Assembly (NCBI RefSeq): GCF_004303025.1
Contig: NZ_PJQW01000002.1
Location: forward strand, 189,416-231,136
From: Flavobacterium sp. J27
Lineage (GTDB): Bacteria; Bacteroidota; Bacteroidia; Flavobacteriales; Flavobacteriaceae
Direction: 5' to 3'
Length of the DNA: 41,721 nt
The notes below the pieces were generated by a model. It saw nothing but the letters and a program-made list of their open reading frames with translations. It made no database searches and had not been told where the DNA came from. Each line of letters opens with the position of its first letter. Position 1 is the first letter of the stretch. A program made the position numbers and the translations under genes. Positions 7,796 to 15,974 of this stretch are shown one piece after another.

Positions 7796-9223
7796 ATGAT
7801 GAATTCTTCCCTGTTTTACAAAACATTACGTACAAATTTTCCATTCGAACCAACCTTAAAACAAGATGTTTTTTTTCAAAAAGTTGCTGATTTTGTATTA
7901 AATAATAATACCGATGAGATTTTTATTCTAAAAGGATATGCTGGAACAGGAAAAACAACAGTTATTTCTACTTTAGTAAATTGTTTAAAAGAAGTTAATA
8001 AAAAGTATGTTTTATTAGCTCCTACAGGAAGAGCTGCCAAAGTAATTAGCAATTATGCACAAAAATCGGCATTTACAATACACAAACGCATTTATTTTCC
8101 AAAAAAGAGTCAGTCTGGTGGTGTTTCTTTTACGTTACAACAAAATAAGTTTAAAAACACAGTTTTTATTGTTGATGAATCATCTATGATTTCAGATACT
8201 TCTCAAGAATCAAAATTATATGAAAATGGATCTCTATTAGACGATTTAATATATTATGTGGATCAAGGTGTAAATTGTAAACTTATATTTATAGGAGATA
8301 CCGCTCAGCTGCCACCTATTAATTTAGAGGTTAGTCCTGCACTAGATAGTGATAATTTGTCTTTGCATTTTAGAAAAGAAGTGCAACAAATAGAATTAGA
8401 TGAAGTTATGCGTCAGGCAATTGCTTCGGGTATTTTATTTAATGCTACCGAATTAAGAGAGGAATTAAAATCGCATTTTGTAGAACGATTTGCCTTTCAA
8501 TTGCAAAATTTTAAAGATATCATTCGATTACAAGATGGTTATGAAATTGAAGACGCTATTTATCAGTCTTTCGAAAAAAATGGTGTAGAGGAGACTGCAT
8601 TTATTGTACGTTCTAATAAGCGGGCTAATCAATACAACCAACAAATTAGAGCTAAAATTTTAAATAGAGAAGGAGAATTAGCAACAGGTGATTTACTAAT
8701 GGTGGTAAAAAATAATTATTTTTGGCTGAAAGAAAACTCTGATGCTGGATTTATTGCCAATGGCGATATTATTGAAGTATTAAAAATTAATACTATTCAA
8801 GAATTGTATGGTTTTAAATTTGCTAAGGTGACTATTAGAATGATTGATTACCCAAACCAACCTTCTTTTGAAACCATGTTGCTTTTAGATACAATAACTA
8901 GCGAATCTCCTTCTTTAACATATGAAGAATCTAATCAACTTTACCAAGAAGTAATGAAAGATTATGAAGAAGAAAAACAACAATACAGAAAATTTTTAAA
9001 GGTGAAAAATAATCCTCATTTTAATGCATTACAGGTTAAATTCTCTTATGCAATGACTTGCCATAAATCGCAAGGGGGACAATGGAATACTGTTTTTGTA
9101 GAACAACCTTATTTACCAAATGGGATAGACAGAGATTATTTAAGATGGTTGTATACAGCTGTTACTAGAGCAAAAGAAAAATTATATTTGATAGGTTTTA
9201 AAGAAGAAAGTTTTGAAAATTAA
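7796..9223 (+). CDS. RecD-like (UvrD/PcrA C-terminal) DNA helicase
   Basis: A 475-residue superfamily 1 helicase, most like the short RecD-like ATP-dependent helicases common in Bacteroidota. Walker A is GYAGTGKTT (about residues 47-55) and Walker B is FIVDESSM. The C-terminal helicase domain has YAMTCHKSQGGQW (motif V) and LYTAVTRAKEKL (motif VI). It lacks the N-terminal extension of RecD2 and is not beside recB or recC, so it probably acts alone in DNA repair or processing. The start has two consecutive ATGs; the first is used here. Confidence 0.88.
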   Translation: MMNSSLFYKTLRTNFPFEPTLKQDVFFQKVADFVLNNNTDEIFILKGYAGTGKTTVISTLVNCLKEVNKKYVLLAPTGRAAKVISNYAQKSAFTIHKRIYFPKKSQSGGVSFTLQQNKFKNTVFIVDESSMISDTSQESKLYENGSLLDDLIYYVDQGVNCKLIFIGDTAQLPPINLEVSPALDSDNLSLHFRKEVQQIELDEVMRQAIASGILFNATELREELKSHFVERFAFQLQNFKDIIRLQDGYEIEDAIYQSFEKNGVEETAFIVRSNKRANQYNQQIRAKILNREGELATGDLLMVVKNNYFWLKENSDAGFIANGDIIEVLKINTIQELYGFKFAKVTIRMIDYPNQPSFETMLLLDTITSESPSLTYEESNQLYQEVMKDYEEEKQQYRKFLKVKNNPHFNALQVKFSYAMTCHKSQGGQWNTVFVEQPYLPNGIDRDYLRWLYTAVTRAKEKLYLIGFKEESFEN

Positions 9224-9260
9224 ATTAGAAATGAATTCATTATTTTTTTAAATTAAACTG

Positions 9261-9268
9261 TATTTTTG
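9261..9268 (+). promoter_or_regulatory. -7 box of kdsB
   Basis: TATTTTTG matches TAnnTTTG. The start site would be near 9273, giving a 13-base leader before the kdsB ATG. Confidence 0.5.
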
Positions 9269-9285
9269 AACTATATTTAAAGTAA

Positions 9286-10023
9286 ATGAAAATAATAGCT
9301 GTTATTCCTGCACGTTACGCATCTACTCGTTTCCCTGCCAAATTAATGCAAGATTTAGGAGGAAAGACGGTCATTTTAAGAACTTACGAAGCTGCTTTAC
9401 AAACTCAATTGTTTGATGATGTATTTGTAGTGACTGACTCTGAACTTATTTATAATGAAATAGTTAGCAACAAAGGAAAAGCGATAAGAAGTACTAAAGA
9501 ACATGAAAGTGGTAGCGATAGAATAGCGGAAGCAGTTGAAAATATGGATGTTGATATTGTAATTAATGTACAAGGAGACGAACCTTTTATAGATGCTGAA
9601 CCACTTAAAAAAGTGATAGAGGTATTTAAAAATGACACTGAAAAAACGGTTGATTTGGCTTCTTTAATGTTTGAAATAAAGGAGAAAGAAATAATAGAAA
9701 ACCCTAATAATGTAAAGGTAATTACCGATCAAAATGGTTTTGCATTGTATTTTTCTCGTTCCGTGATTCCATTTCCAAGAGAAGAAAATGTAGGTGTTCG
9801 TTATATGAAGCATATTGGTATTTATGCTTTTAGAAAAGAGGCCTTATTAGATTTTTATCGTTTACCAATGTTGTCTTTAGAAGCTTCTGAAAAATTAGAA
9901 CAATTGCGTTACCTAGAATATGGAAAACGTATCAAAATGGTAGAAACTTCGCATGCCAGTATTGGTATAGATACGCCTGAAGATTTGGAAAAAGCAAGAT
10001 CTATAATAGCAAAGATGAAATAA
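9286..10023 (+). CDS. kdsB: 3-deoxy-manno-octulosonate cytidylyltransferase (CMP-Kdo synthetase)
   Basis: A 245-residue enzyme that activates Kdo with CTP to CMP-Kdo for transfer onto lipid A in the cytoplasm. Signature segments are [15 protein letters not shown] at the N-terminus (nucleotide binding), [10 protein letters not shown] in the middle (metal and CTP site), and [11 protein letters not shown] at the end. Length is normal for the family. It links to the lipid A genes at the right end of the window. A four-base gap to the following membrane-protein gene implies cotranscription. Confidence 0.95.
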   Translation: MKIIAVIPARYASTRFPAKLMQDLGGKTVILRTYEAALQTQLFDDVFVVTDSELIYNEIVSNKGKAIRSTKEHESGSDRIAEAVENMDVDIVINVQGDEPFIDAEPLKKVIEVFKNDTEKTVDLASLMFEIKEKEIIENPNNVKVITDQNGFALYFSRSVIPFPREENVGVRYMKHIGIYAFRKEALLDFYRLPMLSLEASEKLEQLRYLEYGKRIKMVETSHASIGIDTPEDLEKARSIIAKMK

Positions 10024-10027
10024 GAAA

Positions 10028-10477
10028 ATGAGAAAAGAATTTTCGCTAATTGGTTTAGGTATTGCTAGTTGGCTCGGAATAATAAGCATAGCCTATACCA
10101 TTCGACTGATTTTAATTGACTTTTTGATTATTGCTAATATAAAATTTCCTTATATTCATTTATCCTATGAACTTTTTTATACTAGTCTATTTATTGGAAT
10201 ATTTTATTTTTTTTTAAATTATTTAAAAACTAAAAATGATTTAAATTATAGTAAGTTAGCTCAAAAATGGGTGATTTTTTTTATTTTAGTACAAATGATT
10301 CAATTTTATTGGACATTAGAAATAGGAGATTATATTCTCGAAAATTATCATGATAATTGGAGTAGTTTTAATAATTACAATAAAAAAACGATTTTGAATC
10401 TACATGCCTACAGCATTGGAGAAGTTTTAAGATACCTAGGTCTTGCACTTTTGATTTATAAATTTATGAAGGACTAA
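10028..10477 (+). CDS. Small integral membrane protein, unknown
   Basis: A 149-residue protein with four probable membrane helices (around residues 8-28, 40-63, 77-95 and 125-147) and little else. It starts four bases after kdsB, so it belongs to that transcript, but no functional link is evident. Its stop codon is interleaved with that of the convergent methyltransferase gene: TAA on plus and TAG on minus share the four bases 10474-10477. I do not recognise a family. Confidence 0.65.
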   Translation: MRKEFSLIGLGIASWLGIISIAYTIRLILIDFLIIANIKFPYIHLSYELFYTSLFIGIFYFFLNYLKTKNDLNYSKLAQKWVIFFILVQMIQFYWTLEIGDYILENYHDNWSSFNNYNKKTILNLHAYSIGEVLRYLGLALLIYKFMKD

Positions 10478-11139
10478 CTTCTTTTTTCAATAATAATAAG
10501 TTGGTTATAGTGTTCCACTTTTGAAAATGTTTTGCAGTAAAAATTTTCATTGTCAAACTGTTTAATAAAATTATTATTTCGATCTATATTTTTTTCATTT
10601 AAAATCATGGTATTAAATAAGATAAAGCCATTTATTTGAAGTAATTGTTTACAATAATCAACAAATTCTTTTTTAAATAAAAATGATGGCATTGAAGCAT
10701 CTTCAAAAATATCTATAATGATTAAATCATATTTTTGAGTTTCTCTTTTTACAAATTCTTTAGCATCAGTAATAATGGTTCTGTAATTTTTAATTTTATG
10801 TAAACCAAAGAAACGATTCGCAATTTCAATACTATTCTCATCAATTTCAACACCAATAATACTGCCTTTAAATTGAATTTCATCCACTAAAGTCTTAATA
10901 ACGCTTCCTCCAGCCACACCAAGAACTAAAATAGAATCCATTTTTTTAATTTGGTCATAACCAATGGAAATCAATCCTTTACGAAGTACTTTCTGTAAAC
11001 TACCATAAGAATAATTTGTGTTTTTTGAATCTAAAACTAATTTTCCATTATTCCATGATACTTCTAAAGACTGACTAATTAAAGATGATTTTTCATAAAT
11101 TCTAATCGGAAGTATATAACTCAATAAGCGTTTAATCAT
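10474..11139 (-). CDS. Spermidine synthase-like class I methyltransferase
   Basis: A 221-residue SAM-dependent protein of the spermidine-synthase fold. Motif I is ILVLGVAGGSV, followed by GVEIDENSIEIANRFFGL and then LIIIDIFEDASMPSF, where a polyamine synthase would have its catalytic aspartate. It lacks the N-terminal beta-hairpin domain of a full SpeE and is shorter than SpeE (about 280 residues). It may be an orphan methyltransferase rather than an aminopropyltransferase. It stands alone, convergent with the kdsB operon and divergent from the PlsC gene. Confidence 0.75.
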   Translation of the reverse strand: MIKRLLSYILPIRIYEKSSLISQSLEVSWNNGKLVLDSKNTNYSYGSLQKVLRKGLISIGYDQIKKMDSILVLGVAGGSVIKTLVDEIQFKGSIIGVEIDENSIEIANRFFGLHKIKNYRTIITDAKEFVKRETQKYDLIIIDIFEDASMPSFLFKKEFVDYCKQLLQINGFILFNTMILNEKNIDRNNNFIKQFDNENFYCKTFSKVEHYNQLIIIEKRS

Positions 11140-11193
11140 ATAAAAAGTTTCGAATTGTAAATATAATTTTAATTTTACATCAAATTAGCATCT

Positions 11194-11748
11194 ATGAAGC
11201 GAAAAATATATCAGTTTCTTTTTACAACAATTTTTGGATGGAAAGTGGAAGGTTCTATTTCACCAGAAATAAAAAAGTGTATCGTTATTGCAGTACCACA
11301 TACAAGTTGGTGGGATTTTGTTATTGGCGTTTTTGCTAGAGGCATTATTCATGTTGAAATTAATTTTTTAGCTAAAAAAGAACTGTTTGTTTTTCCGTTT
11401 AATTATTTTTTTAAATGGATGGGAGGAGCACCATTAAACAGAGGTAAGAAAGAAAATAAAGTAGAAGCTATTGTAAAAATTTTTTTAGAAAGAGAAATTT
11501 TTAGATTAGCCATCGCTCCTGAAGGAACACGTAAGAAAGTAGAAGAGTGGAGAACTGGATTTTATTATATGGCATTAAAAGCGAATGCACCTATTATTCC
11601 TGGTGTTTTCGATTATGGAAATAAAAAGGTAATTTTTCATAAACCCTTTTATCCAACAGGAAATATTACGGAAGATTTAAAAATTTTGCATTCTTATTAT
11701 AGTGGGGTTTTAGGTAAGTTTCCAGAAAAAAGTTTTCATCCAAAATAA
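11194..11748 (+). CDS. PlsC-type acyltransferase (1-acylglycerol-3-phosphate acyltransferase-like)
   Basis: A 184-residue acyltransferase. The catalytic HX4D motif is HTSWWD (His36, Asp41) and the second motif is PEGTR within IAPEGTRKK. It is shorter than canonical PlsC and has no strong N-terminal membrane segment, like a compact group common in Bacteroidota. It probably acylates a lysophospholipid or related acceptor at the inner membrane; the exact acceptor is uncertain. Confidence 0.85.
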   Translation: MKRKIYQFLFTTIFGWKVEGSISPEIKKCIVIAVPHTSWWDFVIGVFARGIIHVEINFLAKKELFVFPFNYFFKWMGGAPLNRGKKENKVEAIVKIFLEREIFRLAIAPEGTRKKVEEWRTGFYYMALKANAPIIPGVFDYGNKKVIFHKPFYPTGNITEDLKILHSYYSGVLGKFPEKSFHPK

Positions 11749-11779
11749 AATAAAACCAGGATTTGTTTTTTTTCGTAAG

Positions 11780-11787
11780 TATATTTG
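11780..11787 (+). promoter_or_regulatory. -7 box of the lipoprotein gene at 11811
   Basis: TATATTTG matches TAnnTTTG. It lies upstream of the ATG at 11811 but downstream of the TTG at 11763, so it supports 11811 as the true start. Confidence 0.55.
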
Positions 11788-11810
11788 AACAAACATTTAA
11801 AAAATGCCTT

Positions 11811-12818
11811 ATGAAAAAAACAATTTTATTCTCCGTTTCACTTTTAACTACATTGGTATCTTGTAATCTAGACGAGACAGTTTATTATGATAATGTACCT
11901 CAAGTTAAGATATTTACTTCTAGTAACACTTCAGGTAAAATTTCTTATACCAATTTACTAGCTAACAATGCAGCTACTTTTTCATTATCTGTTAATGGTA
12001 CTGATAATGACGGAATATTTTATGACAATGATGCCGATGAAGTTATTGTCGCATCAAGAACGAATAATAGACTTGAAAGATATTCAGGTTTAAAAAATAG
12101 CGTAAGTTCAAATGTAGATAATTTAACCTTAGATAATTTTAGTTCCAATACAGATTTTACCAATCCTAGAGAAATAGCGGTTACGGGTGATAAAATTATT
12201 GTTACTCAAGATCAAGCAGCCAGTAATGGAAATACAAATAAATTATTTGTTTATCAAAAAACAAATAGTGGGTTTACATTGTTAAATCAATATACGGTTG
12301 ATTTTAAGTTATGGGGCATTCATGTTAATGGAAATGATTTATATGCAATTGCAGATTTGACCAGCGATTTAGTAGTGTTTACTAATTTCTTCTCTTTACC
12401 ATCTGGCTCTATTACTCCTACTAAACGAGTAACTATTGAAGGACTTACCAGAACACATGGTATTACTTTTTCAAACCAAGATAATGTAATGATTCTAACA
12501 GATGTGGCTGATGCAGCAAGTGATTCAGATGGAGGAGTTGTTATAATTAATAATTTTACGAATGTGCTGAATTCAACTTCAAATATGGGAACAATTGCTA
12601 TGAATAACCAAATTAGAATTTATGGATCAGAAACTATGTTAGGAAATCCTGTGGATGTAGCTTATGATTATGTAACAAATAGAATCTTTGTTGCAGAAAG
12701 AGCAAATGGTGGAGGAAAAGTATTAGCCTTCGTTTACCCAACAGTGTCGGGTAATTTAGCACCAATTTCATCAAGAACCGAACTTGGTGTAGCTGGAATT
12801 TATTTAGTTAGAAAATAA
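11811..12818 (+). CDS. Lipoprotein with probable beta-propeller repeats
   Basis: The frame is open from a TTG at 11763, but the ATG at 11811 is the start: it begins a clean lipoprotein signal (MKKTILFSVSLLTTLVSC, lipidated Cys18) and lies just behind a promoter box. The mature 318 residues show repeated motifs such as DNDADEVIVASRTNNRLERY and YDYVTNRIFVAERANGGGKV, as in NHL/lactonase-like propeller blades. It is probably surface- or periplasm-exposed. The function is unknown. A strong terminator follows at 12860-12900. Confidence 0.75.
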   Translation: MKKTILFSVSLLTTLVSCNLDETVYYDNVPQVKIFTSSNTSGKISYTNLLANNAATFSLSVNGTDNDGIFYDNDADEVIVASRTNNRLERYSGLKNSVSSNVDNLTLDNFSSNTDFTNPREIAVTGDKIIVTQDQAASNGNTNKLFVYQKTNSGFTLLNQYTVDFKLWGIHVNGNDLYAIADLTSDLVVFTNFFSLPSGSITPTKRVTIEGLTRTHGITFSNQDNVMILTDVADAASDSDGGVVIINNFTNVLNSTSNMGTIAMNNQIRIYGSETMLGNPVDVAYDYVTNRIFVAERANGGGKVLAFVYPTVSGNLAPISSRTELGVAGIYLVRK

Positions 12819-12859
12819 TAATATAATGTTTTTTTGAATTAGTACTTTAGTTGATTGTA

Positions 12860-12900
12860 GAAAGCGTTATTCTTAATTGAATAACGCTTTCTTTATTTTT
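12860..12900 (+). terminator. Rho-independent terminator of the propeller lipoprotein
   Basis: A perfect 13-bp stem (12860-12872 with 12879-12891, arm GAAAGCGTTATTC) with a six-base loop, followed by TTTATTTTTT. The T-run overlaps the stop codon of the convergent regulator gene. Confidence 0.9.
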
Positions 12901-13378
12901 TAGAGGTATATTTTTTAAAAGTACCATCAGTATAGAAAAAAACAATATAATCAACATCTTGCTCTTGAAAGTTCAAATTTTCAATATTTGATTTTTTTAG
13001 AGAATTATTTTCAAATACGGGAGTATTTACATTTGAATCTATTTCGCTAAATAAATCTGTTGAATTATTCAATACCTTTTTTTCTTCTTGTACTTCTTTA
13101 ATTTGATTTTCAAAAATAGGGGTAACATTTTGTTCTTCAATTTTACTTACAGATTTTGGAAAAGTTCCCTTACCATTCAAAATCCAATATAAATCTACAT
13201 CAGGAAAAATTTCAATTACTTTAAGTATAAAATCTAAACTTGGTTTATTTCTACCAGAGAGAAGATGAGATATACTAGAACGTTGTACATCAATTTTATC
13301 TGCAAATGCAGAGGCAGATAGACCATAATAATCTAGAATTATCTGAAGTCTTTTTATGAAATCATCAATGTTTACCAT
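12893..13378 (-). CDS. XRE-family HTH transcriptional regulator
   Basis: A 161-residue regulator. Residues 5-60 form a cI/Cro-type helix-turn-helix (FADKIDVQRSSISHLLSGRN as turn and recognition helix), followed by NKPSLDFILKVIEIFPDVDLYWILNGKG, typical of flavobacterial XRE proteins. A variable acidic linker leads to a short C-terminal strand pair ending DGTFKKY. The 310 bases upstream hold an array of TTACA-NN-TGTAA sites; one overlaps this gene's own start codon and one covers its predicted -7 box. Self-repression and control of the divergent carboxypeptidase are therefore likely (inference). Confidence 0.88.
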   Translation of the reverse strand: MVNIDDFIKRLQIILDYYGLSASAFADKIDVQRSSISHLLSGRNKPSLDFILKVIEIFPDVDLYWILNGKGTFPKSVSKIEEQNVTPIFENQIKEVQEEKKVLNNSTDLFSEIDSNVNTPVFENNSLKKSNIENLNFQEQDVDYIVFFYTDGTFKKYTSKK

Positions 13379-13383
13379 TGTAA
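13372..13383. promoter_or_regulatory. Operator-like site over the regulator start codon (one mismatch)
   Basis: TTACC-AT-TGTAA, one base off the TTACA-NN-TGTAA palindrome, covers the start codon of the XRE gene (13376-13378). Confidence 0.45.
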
Positions 13384-13405
13384 ATTAATTAGCGTTTCAA
13401 AGTGA

Positions 13406-13417
13406 TTACAAATGTAA
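13406..13417. promoter_or_regulatory. Operator-like palindrome overlapping the regulator -7 box
   Basis: TTACA-AA-TGTAA, a perfect site. On the minus strand it contains TACATTTG, a -7 box (13409-13416). A TTTG (minus strand, 13437-13440) lies 20 bases upstream as a -33 element, the spacing usual for this phylum. Binding would block transcription of the regulator gene. Confidence 0.7.
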
Positions 13418-13450
13418 CAAAAAAGAATAAAACAAACAAATTCCAATAAG

Positions 13451-13462
13451 TTACATTTGTAA
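13451..13462. promoter_or_regulatory. Operator-like palindrome, perfect
   Basis: TTACA-TT-TGTAA, centred 45 bases from the previous perfect site and just upstream of the -33 element of the regulator promoter. Confidence 0.65.
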
Positions 13463-13543
13463 ACAAAGATTTTAGTATAAAAGTAAAGATTTAAATAAAA
13501 ATACTTAAATAATTGATTAACAAATATATAAACTAATTTATGT

Positions 13544-13555
13544 TTATAATTGTAA
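13544..13555. promoter_or_regulatory. Operator-like site, one mismatch
   Basis: TTATA-AT-TGTAA in the middle of the intergenic region; a weaker copy. A further degenerate copy (TTACA-AA-GATAA) is at 13605-13616. Confidence 0.4.
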
Positions 13556-13638
13556 ATTGTGTAAAACAAAAGAATAATGAGTTTATAGAACTATACAACA
13601 GTGTTTACAAAGATAAACAAACAGTATTTTTTTTATGT

Positions 13639-13650
13639 TTACAAATGTAA
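13639..13650. promoter_or_regulatory. Operator-like palindrome, perfect
   Basis: TTACA-AA-TGTAA, centred 24 bases from the next perfect site, so the two could be bound cooperatively on nearly the same DNA face. Confidence 0.65.
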
Positions 13651-13662
13651 ATGATAAGTTGT

Positions 13663-13674
13663 TTACATTTGTAA
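13663..13674. promoter_or_regulatory. Operator-like palindrome overlapping the carboxypeptidase -7 box
   Basis: TTACA-TT-TGTAA contains TACATTTG on the plus strand (13664-13671), a -7 box whose start site would be near 13676, about 13 bases before the carboxypeptidase ATG. Confidence 0.65.
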
Positions 13675-13688
13675 TCTAATAATTAGGT

Positions 13689-14849
13689 ATGAAAAGTTTA
13701 CAATTAGCAACACAGTATTATGAATCAAATTTAAATGGTCGTTATGTAACAAATAGTCATATCAAACCTTTGTTAGATAAACTTTCAAATCATTTTGAAA
13801 TACAATTTGTAGGTTTGTCTGTTCAAAAAAGAGATATTTATAGCGTTCAATTTGGAAATGGGCCAATTAAAATTTTGGCTTGGTCACAAATGCATGGCAA
13901 TGAATCGACTACTACAAAAGCCTTGTTTGATTTCTTTAATTATTTATCTTCAAACGAAGATATAGCAAAAAAATGGAGTACTACTTTTACTTTATTGTGT
14001 ATTCCAATTCTTAATCCTGATGGTGCAGAGGCTTATACGAGGGTAAATGCAAATCAAATTGATTTAAATAGAGATGCTTTTGCTATTACACAACCTGAAA
14101 GTAAATTGCTAAGAAGTTTATATGAACGGTTTCAGCCAGATTATTGTTTTAATTTGCATGATCAACGAACTATTTTTGGTACAGAAGGTTTTAAAAAACC
14201 AGCAACAGTTTCCTTTTTATCACCGGCTTTTGATGAAACAAGAAGCTTTAATACAATAAGAGATAAGGCAATTTCTATTATTAATTCTATGAACATCGAT
14301 TTACAACAATATATACCCAATCAAATAGGGCGATTTGATGATTCATTTAATATTAATTGTGTTGGTGATTACTTTACATTTAGACAAACACCTACCATTC
14401 TTTTTGAAGCTGGTCATTTTAAAGAGGATTATTCTAGAGATATTGTTAGAAAATTTATTTTTTGTTCTTTTTGGAGTGCTTTAAATGCTATAAACGAAAA
14501 CGTTATAGTTGATAATAATTTGGAGAATTACTTGAATATTTCTCAAAATTCTAAGTGTTTTTACGATTTTCTTTATAAAAATGTTAGAATTATTGATAAT
14601 TCTCAAGAAAAATTAATTAACTTTGCCGCTCAATTTACTGAGATATTAAAAAATGGAAAGATTCATTTTGAAGCAAAAATAGTTCAAATTGATAATTTGG
14701 ATAATTATGCGGGTCATTATGAGTTTGATGCAAAAGGAGAATTTTTTAATGCCACTTATGGTAATCAACCTGTTATTGATAAAATAGCAGATTTTTCTTT
14801 AAGTAATGGTATTAAATTTATTAATGGGGTACAATATCAACAGCTATAA
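13689..14849 (+). CDS. M14-family zinc carboxypeptidase
   Basis: A 386-residue metallopeptidase of the M14 (carboxypeptidase A/E-like) family. The zinc site is MHGNES (His69, Glu72) with a later His157 in NLHDQR; IDLNRDAF holds the substrate-carboxylate residues, and the catalytic Glu is probably Glu240 in FEAGH. There is no signal peptide, so it appears cytoplasmic, unlike digestive homologues; a role in peptide or peptidoglycan-fragment trimming is possible. It diverges from the XRE regulator and its promoter lies inside the operator array, so it is the regulator's likely target. Confidence 0.88.
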   Translation: MKSLQLATQYYESNLNGRYVTNSHIKPLLDKLSNHFEIQFVGLSVQKRDIYSVQFGNGPIKILAWSQMHGNESTTTKALFDFFNYLSSNEDIAKKWSTTFTLLCIPILNPDGAEAYTRVNANQIDLNRDAFAITQPESKLLRSLYERFQPDYCFNLHDQRTIFGTEGFKKPATVSFLSPAFDETRSFNTIRDKAISIINSMNIDLQQYIPNQIGRFDDSFNINCVGDYFTFRQTPTILFEAGHFKEDYSRDIVRKFIFCSFWSALNAINENVIVDNNLENYLNISQNSKCFYDFLYKNVRIIDNSQEKLINFAAQFTEILKNGKIHFEAKIVQIDNLDNYAGHYEFDAKGEFFNATYGNQPVIDKIADFSLSNGIKFINGVQYQQL

Positions 14850-14885
14850 ACCGTTTAAATACAAATAAATTTATATAATTCTCTT

Positions 14886-15365
14886 ATGAGTAAGTTTCGT
14901 TTAGATGAAGTTGATCATCAAATCTTAGATATGTTGATTGACAATACAAGAGTTCCGTTCACAGATATAGCTAAAAAGTTATTAATATCTGCTGGAACAG
15001 TGCATGTTAGGGTAAAAAAGATGGAAGATGCAGGAATTATTCAAGGTTCTTCTTTAACTTTAGATTATGAAAAATTAGGATATTCTTTCATTGCTTATGT
15101 GGGTGTATTTCTTCATAATACTTCTCAGACTAAGTTTGTTTTAGAAAGAATCAATCAAATTCCTTATGTAACCGTTGCACATGTTACTACTGGGAAATTC
15201 AATATTTTTTGTAAGATTAGAGCAAGAGATACAAAACATGCTAAAGAAGTTATCTTCATGATAGATGATATTGATGGCGTTTATAGAACAGAAACAATGA
15301 TTTCTTTAGAAGAAAGTATTAATGATAAGAAAAGGTTAATGCATACTATTTTTAAAGAACTTTAA
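14886..15365 (+). CDS. Lrp/AsnC-family transcriptional regulator
   Basis: A 159-residue regulator with the standard two domains. An N-terminal winged HTH begins LDEVDHQILDMLIDNTR and includes SAGTVHVRVKKMEDAGII. The C-terminal RAM domain (about residues 66-145) has the usual beta-alpha-beta pattern with VTTGKFNIFCKIRARD. It lies 36 bases after the carboxypeptidase gene and may share its transcript. It ends at a terminator (15375-15400). Ligand and targets cannot be read from sequence. Confidence 0.92.
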   Translation: MSKFRLDEVDHQILDMLIDNTRVPFTDIAKKLLISAGTVHVRVKKMEDAGIIQGSSLTLDYEKLGYSFIAYVGVFLHNTSQTKFVLERINQIPYVTVAHVTTGKFNIFCKIRARDTKHAKEVIFMIDDIDGVYRTETMISLEESINDKKRLMHTIFKEL

Positions 15366-15374
15366 TATTTTAAC

Positions 15375-15400
15375 AATCCCGAGTTTTCTCGGGATTTTTT
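15375..15400 (+). terminator. Rho-independent terminator after the Lrp gene
   Basis: The stem AATCCCGAG (15375-15383) with CTCGGGATT (15388-15396), loop TTTT, is followed by a T-run. Confidence 0.9.
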
Positions 15401-15409
15401 ATTCTTATT

Positions 15410-15922
15410 ATGATAACATTCAACCAAAACGAATTTGCTCCATTTTATGCAAATTACATCACGAAATCACTATTACATACAGATGTATTGGAGGGATTAA
15501 AAAAACAAAAGGAAGATATACCTTCTTTTTTTAAATCTATACCTGTTGAAAAACTAGAATATAGATATGAGGAAGGGAAATGGACACCAAAGGATATTTT
15601 ATTGCATATAATTGATACAGAAAGAATTTTTTCATACAGAGCACTGCGTATTTCTCGTAATGATATGACTCCTTTATCAGGTTTTGATGAAAATGAGTAT
15701 GTACCTTTTGCAAATGCAAGTACAAGAACTTTACAAAGTTTATTAGAAGAATATGAATCGGTTAGGAATGCTACATTGTCATTGTTTGTAAACTTGTCAG
15801 AAGAACAAATGTTACGAGTAGGACATGCTTCAAATAGTACAGTATCTGTTCGTGCTATAGGAAGTATTATTATTGGCCATGAATTGCATCATGTAAGCGT
15901 TATTCAAGAGCGTTATTTATAA
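15410..15922 (+). CDS. DinB-family (DinB_2) putative metalloenzyme
   Basis: A 170-residue four-helix-bundle protein of the DinB/YfiT superfamily. The probable metal triad is His66 (DILLHIIDTE), His157 and His161 (GHELHH). Such proteins include thiol-dependent transferases and hydrolases; the activity here cannot be assigned. It starts only ten bases past the preceding terminator and has its own downstream hairpin, so it is probably monocistronic. Confidence 0.88.
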   Translation: MITFNQNEFAPFYANYITKSLLHTDVLEGLKKQKEDIPSFFKSIPVEKLEYRYEEGKWTPKDILLHIIDTERIFSYRALRISRNDMTPLSGFDENEYVPFANASTRTLQSLLEEYESVRNATLSLFVNLSEEQMLRVGHASNSTVSVRAIGSIIIGHELHHVSVIQERYL

Positions 15923-15942
15923 AAAAAATAATAAAATAAAAA

Positions 15943-15973
15943 AGGCATGTTATTTCAACATGCCTCTTTTTTT
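15943..15973. terminator. Bidirectional terminator between convergent genes
   Basis: Stem AGGCATGTT (15943-15951) with AACATGCCT (15957-15965), loop of five. A T-run follows on the plus strand (15967-15973) and an A-rich run precedes it, giving a U-run on the minus strand as well. Confidence 0.9.
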
Positions 15974-15974
15974 A

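Noticed and set aside
10474..11139. Calling this gene speE and joining it to the polyamine genes
   Set aside because: It lacks the N-terminal domain of SpeE and lies far from speA; only the methyltransferase-like fold is supported.
11763..11810. TTG at 11763 as the start of the propeller lipoprotein
   Set aside because: It would place 16 residues ahead of a clean lipoprotein signal and lies upstream of the promoter box.
13372..13569. 65-codon ORF upstream of the XRE gene
   Set aside because: It covers the operator array and reads as Tyr/Phe/Asn-rich translation of AT-rich DNA.
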